Source: Notamacropus eugenii | Lineage: Eukaryota; Chordata; Mammalia; Diprotodontia; Macropodidae | DNA length: 64,000 nucleotides | Assembly (NCBI RefSeq): GCF_028372415.1 | Contig: NC_092872.1 | Location: 8,624,001-8,688,000 of the forward strand | Reading direction: 5' to 3' | Part shown: positions 48,993-59,600 of the stretch, piece after piece | How the letters are laid out: each line of letters opens with the position of its first letter | Position numbering within the stretch: position 1 is the stretch's first letter | The notes under the pieces: model-generated | Databases searched by the model: none | The model's input: the letters and a program-made list of their open reading frames with translations, nothing else | Told to the model about the DNA's origin: nothing | Program-made: the position numbers and the translations under genes

Positions 48993-49187
48993 CAGTGTCA
49001 AACTCTAATAGAAATGAGGGCCACAAACCTATACATAAGGATCTTTGCCTGGGCATATTGACCTAGAAAATCACATATTAACATTATCTATGTCCCACTG
49101 TATTTTTATTGATGTTGTTAAATATTTCCCAAATACGTTTTAATCTGGTTCTGGTTGCACTGAAGTGTTTGACATTTCTGCTTTAGA
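48993..49187. mobile_element. hAT-like DNA transposon remnant
   Basis: It begins 'cagtgtcaaactctaataga' and ends 'gtttgacatttctgc', an inverted match to the left end, with 'gaccta-aaatcacatatta' and 'aatatttcccaaatacgttt' inside. It is non-coding and internally deleted. Confidence 0.6.
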
Positions 49188-49329
49188 GATCTTGCAAGAG
49201 AAAGGGATCAACTTTGTATTATTATAAATTTAGGGAGCTTTATAGACCCTGGGGGTGGGGGTTGGTAGAGGAAGCTCAACAGAGAAGAAATGAGAGTTTT
49301 CATGGTTGTTTATGGGCTTGGGTATGAAT

Positions 49330-49815
49330 CCTTTGGGCAGTTGGTGGCTCAGTGAATAGAGCTCTGGGCTTGGAGTCAGGAAGCCCTGAGCTCAAATCTG
49401 GCCTCAGACACTTACTAGCTGTGTGACCCTGGGCAAGTCATTTAGCCCTTGTTTGCCCTAATCTGTTGTTTATCCTTTGCTCTTGAAGAGCACTATGACA
49501 TCAGGGAGGTGATACCATGACTTGCAAGTGATTTGGATTTAAGTGAGGGAGAACTATGCAAAGTCACCAGCCTCACTTTCTCCTCCAGAGCTATCTGGGT
49601 CCATTGGTCAGATATGGAGCAGGACAACTGGAGATAGCCCAGAATGCAGTGGGGGACCTGGACTTTTTCAAGCTAAGGACTTTTACGGTTCTCAGATACC
49701 TAATCTACCGGAGAAGGAAATGGCCAACCACTCCAGTATCTTTGCCAAGAAAAGCCCATGGGCAGTATTGGTGTGCTGTGCTCCATAGGGTGACAAAAGG
49801 CTGAATGCCACAAAT
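49330..49815 (+). repeat. Composite SINE: tRNA head, 'tcctttgctc' module, SINE tail
   Basis: The tRNA-like head and core (49330-49460) are followed by the dispersed module (49465-49690: 'gataccatgacttgcaagtg', 'tcaccagcctcactttctcc'), and then by the usual SINE tail ('ccactccagtatctttgcca') to about 49815. All parts are in one orientation. Confidence 0.75.
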
Positions 49816-50330
49816 GAATCCCTTACTTTTTTTTTGTCCAGTTAAATAAAGTCTGTCCTATATTAAATGATTTCTCAGGAGCCTAGGGGCTTCTACCATT
49901 ACCTTTTCTGTAGAAACCTAGACACAAGTCAGATTCTGCACATAAAATGAGCCAAATATAGATGTTCTTAAAGAAATCTTGGGTAAGCACATGAACCAAT
50001 AGAAATTATTACTGAAAATCCTGAGTGAACCTTGTCCATGAAAATGCAAAATTTTGCTTCTGGGTTGTGATATGTATATGGATATGTGAATATGTGTGTG
50101 TTTCTATGTATGTTCTGGGCCATGATTATGTACACAAACATATATGCATATACACATACATCAATGACCCAAAAGCAAAGTTGTGTATTATGTTTTAAAA
50201 TATGTATTGATATGATTAATAATTATACATGTAATATAATAGTAGATTTTAAATGACTCCTGAAAGAAGAAATAGATTTTGTATCTGTGCTTGGCGATCT
50301 ATGCAAGGGAAGGGAGAAGGAAATAAATAG
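49816..50330. other. AT-rich unassigned DNA
   Basis: There are TATG/ATAC-rich stretches (50065-50160). No gene is recognised. Confidence 0.4.
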
Positions 50331-50530
50331 GTACATAACTCATACTATGTGCCGAGTATTTCACAAATAGGTAGTTATTATCTCCATTTTACAGTAGAGG
50401 GAATTTAAACAAAAAGAGGGTGTTACTTGGCCACTTACAGCAAATAAAGTGTCTGAGGCTGGATTTGACCTCAGGCCTTTTTTGACTCCAAGTCCAACAC
50501 TCTATCCACAGGGCCACCTGGTTACCTCTA
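50330..50530 (-). repeat. MIR-type SINE, antisense
   Basis: The copy shows 'tatctccattttacagtaga' and 'acactctatccacagggcca' on the plus strand. Confidence 0.7.
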
Positions 50531-50766
50531 CGAGCTCTAGTACTTTTAGGAATTACTGGGAAGGCAAATATTTAATAGGAGGGAGAAGTAAGAGAGAGGA
50601 GATTAGGGTCTCACAGAGATAAAATAAGCAACCAAACAGACAAAGACCTTGAAAGAAAGCATCTGGTAGGAAACCCTTCTGATGGAAAGAGACACAAATT
50701 TGGGGTTTCACACTTTCAGCACGTAGACACCCGGTTTGCCTCAAATAGGTTTATTTTCTACCTTAG

Positions 50767-50850
50767 ATGAAAAAGGAAAGGAAGGGGAAAGAAAGGAAAG
50801 GGAGGGAGAGGAAAGAGAAAGAGAGGAAAGAGAAGGATGATGCAGGGAAG
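50767..50850 (+). repeat. GAAAG/GGAAA-rich tract
   Basis: A purine-only stretch encodes a Lys/Glu/Arg run in an open frame that is not a gene. Confidence 0.85.
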
Positions 50851-51588
50851 GAAGAACAGGTTAAAAACAACGAATCTGAGAAGGCACACGAGCTTTTGAT
50901 AGTACTATACAATCCTAAGAAGCTTTTGAGTTATCTAAAGCAAATCACAACCTGATAGATATATCCCTATATAAACTCTAATAAGCAGCCATCCAACCTC
51001 TACTCAAGAACAGCTACATACAAAGGATCTGTGATACTGGAGAAATAAGCAGTGGGGTTGGTTAGAGAGATGATTTTTAAAGAAATGTAGAAAGAATCTT
51101 GGCGAATGGGAAGGTTCCAGGAGCTGGGTATGAGGTCAAGGGGGGGGTTGAAACAAGATAGTGAATTAGTGAAGGATCTAAGCATGTAAATCTCTCTGAA
51201 AGCATAAAGGGAAAATACTAGGAATCAAGTAACTATTATATTAAAGATTTGAAAGATTCCAAATTGTACCTTAGATATAGCATTCTATAAAACCTTGCTT
51301 TCTATATATTTTCTTCAAATACAATGTTTAGAGATATTTTAATTCAGATGTTTCAATAAGTTAATTTTAAAAAAATAATGAGTGAAAGTCCATAGTTCTA
51401 ACCAGGATCTCAGCTCTAAGGCATGGATTTTTAATTCAGGCTATGTCTGAATACCACTACCTCATTATAGCCTTCTTAACAGAAAAATTATTTGAGGAAT
51501 GGGGAGTGCCTTTTAAGAAATGAGTCTATTAACAAGTTACAAAGTAACATCAGATGATTTAGTGCTTAATAAATAGACAACAGAGAGG
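50851..51588. other. Unassigned intergenic DNA
   Basis: No feature is recognised. The segment is AT-rich from 51230 on. Confidence 0.35.
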
Positions 51589-51589
51589 T

Positions 51590-52388
51590 GAAGGCTAATG
51601 CGTTGTTCCTGGAATTGTGAACTCACTCAACCATTCTGGAGAACAATTTGGAACTATGCCCAAAGGGCTATAGAACTGTGCATACCCTTTGACCCAGCAA
51701 TACCACTAGTAGATCTGTATCCCAAAGAGATTTTTTAAAAAATCAGAAAAGGACTTACATATACAAAAATATTTATCGCAGTTCTTTAGTGGTGGCAAAG
51801 AGGGATTGGTCATCAAATAGGGATGGCTGAACAAGTTGAGGCATATGATTGGGATGGGATACTATATAGATTATATACATACCATACTTATATGCTATAA
51901 AAAATGATGAGTAGGATGTTTTCCAAAAAACCTGGGAAGACTTACATGAACTGATGCAAAGTGAAATGAGAACTGCAAGAACATTATACACAGTAACAGT
52001 GACAACATAACGATCAACTGATTAACTTAGCTAGTCTTGTCAGCAATAAGGTGATCCAAGACAACTCTGAAGGGCTTATGATGAAAAATGCTATCCACCT
52101 CCAGAAAAAGAACTGATGGAGTTTGACTGCAGATTGAAGCATACTTTTTAAATACTTTCTTTATAATTCTTGATTTTTTAATCTTATTTTCTTTTACAAC
52201 ATCGCTAATATGGAAATGTTTTGCACGACTGCACATGTATCAAATTGCTTGCCTTCTCAAGGAGAGGGGGATGGGAGGAAGGGAGGGAGAGGATTTGGAA
52301 CTTAAAATTTATAAAAAGAATATTAAAAATTTTTTGTTTACATGTAATTGAGGGAAAAAAGTAAAAAATAAATGCTAAAAAAAAAAAT
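51590..52388 (+). repeat. 5'-truncated L1 LINE 3' end
   Basis: The segment matches the L1 ORF2 C-terminus and 3' UTR ('aaccattctggagaacaatt', 'gtgcataccctttgacccag', 'cttacatgaactgatgcaaa') and ends in an A-run at 52388. The flanks 'cagagaggtg' and 'tagagaggta' share 'agagaggt', a possible short target-site duplication. It diverges clearly from the L1 at 2150, so it is another subfamily or an older copy. Confidence 0.88.
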
Positions 52389-53284
52389 AGAGAGGTATAG
52401 GTAAAAGAACACAGGTCTTAGGGTCAAAAGACCTAGGTCTAAGCCATGGATGTGTCTCATCAAAAATGTCCCACAGTTTAAGGAATGTACAATAATGATG
52501 TCAGCAGATCAGAGGACTAAAGAATTTCAGTGAGTCAGTCAACAAGCATTTATGAAGCTCCTACTATGGCCATTTCGGAGGCCAGTTAATTCAAGGCCAC
52601 ACACATTTGTCTTTGTATTTTCAATGCCTGCCATGCTTGGCACATAGTAGAGATTTAATAAATGTTTGCTGAATTGAATGAAATTGAATTGAATGACCTG
52701 GTATAGGCCTTTGCACAACAGTTCCAAGAACAGTGAAGACAAGAAGTGAGGGATGGCAGACACACATTGACTGGAGATCACGGAATGCCATTGACTGAAT
52801 GAGACCTTGCTACAGTTAGAGCCAAATGCACCCGCTGCCAGCTGCCAGTATATAGGATTTGCCTTGGATTCCAGGTATGGCAATCCCTTACCATTCCCCC
52901 ACCCCCTGAGGGGCTCCTCTTGTTGCCTGGTGACAGATTAAATATGTGGAACTTCTGTCCTGAAGTGGGGCTGGGGGTGTAGGTTTGCTCTGATTAGAAT
53001 AGGAAAGAGACGTATTTAAACTTGATACAAGGAAAAATCTCTTGGCAAGTGGAACAGTCCCAAAGAGGAATAAGTCACCTCAGAAAGCCACGGATTCCCC
53101 TGCACTGGAGAGGTTCCAGTGAAGACTTGCTGACTGACTCTTGGGGATGTCGAGCGGAGGATTCTCTTGTTCAGGTATGAATGGGGCTAGATGACCTTTG
53201 ACCTTCCAATGCCAAGGTTCTGCGATTCAGTAAACCCAGCCCAGCTGCTGTCCTTTGGAAGAGAAGGAAAACCCAACAAACTGC
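52389..53284. other. Intergenic DNA with an old LINE/SINE tail
   Basis: 52595-52695 carries a tail ('tgcctgccatgcttggcaca', 'aataaatgtttgctgaattg') with a GAATT-rich end. The rest is unassigned. Confidence 0.45.
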
Positions 53285-53504
53285 TGTAGCAAAAAATTTT
53301 ATTCTGTCTTGAAGGCTTTGCCTTCTTTGTGACCTGGAACCCAGGGAGTCAAGGCAGTGCTGGGGGGAGGGCAGGAGCAAAGGGGTTGCTCAGGCTGCTT
53401 GGAAAGTCTTGGTGGTAGCCAGGGGTAGTAATGGTACAGATTCCTCTCTTCTGCCTCCTCTTTTTTCCTCCTCTTCCTCCTCTTTTTCTTCTTTCTTTTT
53501 CTCC
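53285..53504 (-). other. HHATL: HHATL 3' UTR (inferred)
   Basis: The segment from the stop codon to just past the poly(A) signal is a short UTR of about 0.2 kb with a purine-rich start (AAGAAGGAAAAAG-like on the minus strand). Confidence 0.65.
53298..53303 (-). terminator. HHATL: HHATL poly(A) signal
   Basis: On the minus strand AATAAA lies 201 bases after the stop codon, in the context 'aagacagaataaaatttttt'. Confidence 0.75.
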
Positions 53505-53629
53505 CTATGCAGTTTTCTCTTTGGCAGCTTCCTTCTCTTCTGCTAGGGCTTGGAGTCTCTCTCTTTCTTTAATGAGCTGAACTCCACAGTAGGTTACAAA
53601 CAGGATGACCAAGGTGCTTTGGGGGAATC
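53505..53629 (-). CDS. HHATL: HHATL terminal coding exon
   Basis: The acceptor (minus strand) is 'actttcctag|gattccc'. It encodes [20 protein letters not shown] and a Glu/Lys-rich tail, with stop TAG. Confidence 0.94.
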
Positions 53630-56600
53630 CTAGGAAAGTGACATGAGGTGTTAGTGCTGTGGGTTGGGTAAGATCATCCCCTTTTCCCTGCCCTAGCCTC
53701 ACACACTGGTTAAGGCCACAGATTTCCTCTACTTCCTCAATGTGATCTCCCCAGCCCCCACAATGCAAAGCTTGACCTTCCCCTTTCTAATAACCTCAAA
53801 GCATATGTGTGTGTGTGCGTGTGTGTGTAGTATTTAGAGCTGGATGACCATTTAAGACATGAACGTCAGAGCTAGGAGACCCCTGAAGACATAGAATATA
53901 GATTATCAGAGCTAGGAAGGACCCTAGGACATGTATGGATCGTCAGAGCTGGAAGTAGAGAGTGTCTGATTTTATGGGGAAGGAAACAAAAGCTCATAGA
54001 GAATTACTGACCTTCACAAGGTCACCTTGCTGATTAGTGACTTGAGTTAAATTGCAGTCTTAGCGTCAGATTCCTTCTCCCATCCCACCTCTAACTGGCC
54101 AGGCTTAGCCACTTGGGACACCCGCCTGGCCTAGCCTCGTCTTTGTCCTCCCCTCCTCTTCTCCCGGCAGGTCTCCAATGCCCCCAAACAAACCTGTGAG
54201 CACTAGGCGTCTGATCACTAACTCCATGAACTCCAGGCTGTTCAGAGACACGAGGTTGTACACGATGATGGACCAGAAGTTTGCAGCCCCAAAGAGAGCC
54301 CGAGCTCTCCGGGACATCTGCTCTGACACTGAGGCCTGTCCAGCCCAGGAAACCAGAGGGAAGATGGTGTGGGGGGGAAGGGAGGGGAAGAGAAAAGGAG
54401 AGGGGTGGAGAAAGTGGAAAAAGAGGGGAAGGAGGAGGAGGAGGGAAGGAGTCAGAGAACAGAACTTTAGGCTCTAGAGGCCTCAGAAACACAGCCCCCT
54501 CTTCATTACCCAGGGAATAGGGCCAGGGATTAATAGGGAACAGGGATAATTTCTCCTTCCTGCGCCTGCTGCTCTCACTTTAGTACTGGACTTGCGGCAG
54601 GAAGCCTGGCCGGCCACTTCCTAGATGTGTGTCTTTAGACAGTTCCCTTCTGTGAGCCTCAGTTTTCTCTTCTGTAAAATGGAGGTGATAGTACTTACAA
54701 CACATGCCTAGAGCACTTTTTAAACCTCAAAGGGTTAAAGAAATGGGAGCTGGAATATTATTAGTGAGTTAGATCTGACAGACCATCTTACCTTCTCATC
54801 TTACAAATGAGGAAACTGAGGCCAAGTGGGGGAAAGTCACTTGCCATCCAAGGTCATAATGAAGGTCAGCATCAAAGACAGGTCAGAAGCCAGAGCTCCT
54901 GCCAGGGCATCACACTGAACACCAGTTGGACAATGCAAGAGAACTGTGGAGTTTCTTCTATTTCCTCTGGTCCCAGTCCCTACTCTATTCAGCAGAAAAT
55001 GTAGGTAACGTGGGTTTAGGATCCAGAGTCAGGCTCCCCAGTCTCTGCTTGGTGTCTGCTGCCATCCTGACATCTTCTTTATCTCTTCTCCTGGCCCTCC
55101 CCATCGCCTGGCTCTGTCCATCCCAGCTCACCTCTGCTCGGGCCACTGGTCCCCACTCAGCAAGCTTCTGTACCCACAGCTCAAAGTTGAGACCAAAACA
55201 GTTCAGCGCAGACCACAAGTAGACAATATCACATGGCCCTAGCCACAACGTGGTGATGGCAAAGGTGGCCAGTGTGGCCCCCAGCTCTGGCCCCACGGAC
55301 TGGTGCTCCCCACCAACCGCGTTATAGACATATCTGCAGGGAGAGGGGAGGAGAGGGTTAACTCCACAGGGGACCTAGAGAGGATTAACTGTAAGGGACA
55401 CTGGGAGAGTCGAGGGAGAGTGTGAATCACTGGGACAGAAGAATTTGGGCAGGTGGGGTAGGTCACAGATCCCCTATCAGCTGCCGCCCTAGTTTTCCAG
55501 TGACGTCCCAAAGACATTGCCAATTTCCAGAACATGGGGAAGTGCTACTCGTGAATGCTCCACCCAGGGAAGTCCCACCCCTGGAAATTAACTGACTCAG
55601 ATGGTCCTTCTCCTCTTTCCTTCATCTCCTACATTTAAAAAAAAATTATATATTTTTCAAGGAACGAAAATTGATTTTCCCTCTTAACTTTTCTCCCTCA
55701 ACTATTGTAGAAAAAAGAAAAGAATCCCTTGTAACAAATACACATAATCAAGCGTAACAAACTAACTCCAGCCCTGGCTACACCCCAACCTGACCCTGTT
55801 CCATTTGACTCCCCATTCAGCTCAGGGGTCCCCCACCCAGAGGACAACACTACGCATGGGAAACACTCACTTGCACAGCCAGTCATTGATCCCACGGTCA
55901 AAGTGCCTAGGATGTAGAGAAGAAATATTGGTGGAAGAAGGATGTAGGTGTTAAGGAGCCCCAGGGAGATATGGGGATCTCAGAGGGCCCCAAGGGGACA
56001 TAGATGTATCTCAGTGAGCTCTGAGGGCATAAGGGTATCTGGGGGAGCCCTGAAGAGACAGAGAAGGGACTGGGGTATCTCAGAGGAGTTAGAGCACAGA
56101 GGTTTCTCAGGAAGAAATCAGGCAATAAAGAAATCTCAGGAGACAGGTGTCTCGGGGAGTGCTGAAGGGACCGATGTTCAATGAACTCTGGGGAGACAAG
56201 AGTGCCTCAGGAAGCCCTGAAGGGGCAGGGATATCTCAGGGAGCTTTAAGGGTATAAACCATATGTGACCTTGTAGGCCTTCGGGTGCGGTCTTTTGCCT
56301 GAGTCCAAGTTTTATAGAACAAATCCTTTCGTTAAGGGGATTTATTCTGTGAAGTTTGGATTCAGTTTAAGGGCCGCACTCGAGGACCTAGAGGGCCACC
56401 TGTGGTCTCAGGGCCACAGGTTCCTCACCCCTGAAGGGGTTTCTCAAAGACACTCAGGGGGTGCAGGGATATCTCAGTGATCTCTGAGAATAAAGGGGTG
56501 CCTTTGGAAGGCCCAAAGGGACAGAAGCATTTCGGGGAGGTTTGAGAGAACAGGGGTATGTCAGAGATCCCTAGGATAAGGGTCCTGAGAGAGTCCTGAG

Positions 56601-59600
56601 ATGATGGGGTGCTTCAGGGGCACCTGAGGTCAAAGAGGTATTTCAGAGCATCGTAGGGAAGACAGGAAATTTTCGGGGAGCCCTGAGGCAGACCCCATGT
56701 TTTGGGAGAAGATTAAAGAAAAGGAGAAAGGGAGGTAATATTTAGGTAGCATGGTGTGGGCCATGTTGATAGAAGATGGAAATAGATGAGAAGTTTAAGA
56801 AATCGATCATATTCCTTAAATCATGCCTCGTATAGGAGGCATGATAGAGCAACGTTAAGTGACTTCCACCACTCACACATTGGCAGGAGTTCTCTTTCAG
56901 CCAGAAACAGAGCAGCTAAAAATTTCGGGATTTGACTTGATGCTAATTTTATCCTCCCCATGGTAGAGGGGGTAATGAGACGTGGCCATTCTGGATCGGA
57001 GTATGACCCACAACAAAACAGAAGAGGAACATCTGAGGTGAAGTAATTCCTCGATCTTAGAATCGATGAGGAGGAGAGGAGATGTGGGCACAATTGGGTA
57101 GGTCTAGAAGAAGCAGTATGTGGTGGTGGCAGACTGCTGGATTTGGAGTCAGGAGGATCGAATTCAAACCCTGTTTCTTATATTTACTTGCTATGTGACT
57201 ATGGGTGAATCACTTAACCCCTCTGAGTCTCAGCTTTCTGATCTGTGAAGTAGAGGACACAGTGTCAGTAATATTTTTCTCCCAGGATTTTTTGTGAGCA
57301 TTAAATTCGATCATGTAAAGTGTTCTGGAAACCTGGAAGCAGTCATTAACATGTAGGCTAGATTTTTTGGAAAGCAAAATTTAGAGAAAGGATAAATAGA
57401 CTCCCACTGACTAAAATTCTTCAGGGGAAGTTATCTCAGGATGGATGGGCATTTCTCAAGAACAAATTCTAAAGAAATAATTCCGGAGAAGAAGGTGAAG
57501 TTCTCTCAAGAGAGCTATTTGAATGTATAGGGCACTTAATGACCACCTCAATTTAAAAAGACATGTACTTACAAAGAAATATAGATGAGATAATGCAGAA
57601 TGATTAGTAGAATGAGAGCACTGTATATTTAATGAAAAAAGGATGGTAAGGGAGGGGAAGGGAAATAGGATAAAAAGGGCAGGGCTTTAGTCAGGATTGG
57701 AAGGGAACAACCAGGGAAAAATGTTGTCTTTGTATGTTTGTTTATTAATTCATTTTTAATGCCTTGTTAAAAGCTAAGTATTTGGGAGTAATATCTTATC
57801 CCTTGTTTTCTATGGTTATTTTGCGTTGATGGTTGTTAGGCATATTATATATTAAGTAAGTACATATGATATTTTCAATAAACATGGGCACAGAAAATGG
57901 AAGCAAGGGCAGGGAATGAGGAATGAGTACAGTATCTTATTGGCCCGTAAGAAAAGAATTAAAGTGCCAATTATATGGATAACACAAAAGACTTTATTGG
58001 CCGTCTGGCGGGCAAAGAAAAACAAAAGAGCGATGCTAGAACTACTGGACTCTTATTTTACTTCTTTTTTCTCTGCCAAGAATAATATTCTTTGGACTAG
58101 AAAGGACAGGAGAAAGATGACTAATAGGGAGTTAAAAAACCCAAGACATGTTAGGAAACCATCTAGGTCATCTTGATGAGTTTAATTATGGGCCCAGACA
58201 AAGGACACTCCATGGAGAAAAGGACTGGAAGGTATGATTGATGAACTACTCTCAGCGATCTTTGAAAAATCACAGAGCATTTGGCATGTTGTTTGGTTGG
58301 GCTGAACTGCTCTTTTTCTCTTTCTTTTAAAATCTTTATCACAAGGGATGGCTTACTGGGCATGTTTGGAAATGAATGGGATGTAAAAATCAAGGGTAAC
58401 AATGAAGATGAGATAAAATTTTTAAAAGAAAGTTCATAGAGAAATAGGAGAGCCACCATGGATTGGAGAAGGAAAAATGTCATCCTGATTTTCAAAAAAG
58501 GGAGGAGAGTGAAGTCTGCTAATTATGGGCCAGTAAAAGCCTAATTTGTTTCAATTCCTGATAACATTCTAGAATACCCTATTAAGAATCAGTCCTTGCC
58601 AAAGGTGTTTGACCACAGAGTATATTCCACACAGGATTCTCTAAAGATGAAATAGAACGAATACAGGTGAAAATAGAATGCAAGGATTATCTATAGATGA
58701 CGAAGTCCTCCAACTCCTTCTATTTGAGATGACTGTGCCAATTGCTCCAAGTCCTTAAATACTACAGAGCCTGTTCAGTGATTTCCACATCCACACTATA
58801 AAGTCAAGTCTAATCATCCAACTGCCAAGATCAAGTGGATGAGCGATGCCTAATGCTCAGACTTGGATGGGCAGTTGAATGGCCATCCATGTTCCTTGGC
58901 AGCAGGTATCTCAGACAAGATGCAGCAGACAGGCATAGAATTGAAGAAGAGAGAGGGGTAGATTGCCTTTGGGAAATTGCATAAAGCACTTCCAAAAATT
59001 TCAAGCTATCCTTGAAATGAAAAAATTAAATGTCTTCTAAAATAGCAATGTTCTTCCAGTGATGTCATATGGTTGCCAAGCAAGGGGTACCATAATCCCT
59101 AAAGAATCGGAATTGTGAGTGACCCAGAGGGCAGTGGAAAGATATGTGGTATCTTGGTATACAAGTAGTCTGTGGTGCGTTACCACTAGAGGTCTTTAAG
59201 CAAATGCTAGACCCTAGAGAGGGGATTCTATAGAGGGAATCCTGTAGAAGAGCTCTTGCTTGGGTCCAGGTTGGACCAGATGCCCTCTAAGATCTTGTCC
59301 ACCTTGAAGATTCATATGAGCAGGGGAATTTCAGGGGGACAAGAGTCTCCAGGCATTCTGAAGGGAAAGGGGAATTTTAGGGAGCTCTTGGAGGGAGAGG
59401 GGACAGGTGAATGCCAGGGAGTCCTGAGGGGACAGGGATATCTCCAGCACTCTATGGTAGTGGTGGTAGTGGAAAGGGAACAGACTTACGTTTCTGCAAA
59501 GACGTAGAGGGCTGTGATGCACTTAGGAGCCTGGGGTGGGTCCAGATGATCCAGCCGGGCCACAGTGTTCACGACGCCAAACATCACAGCTGCCTTCACC

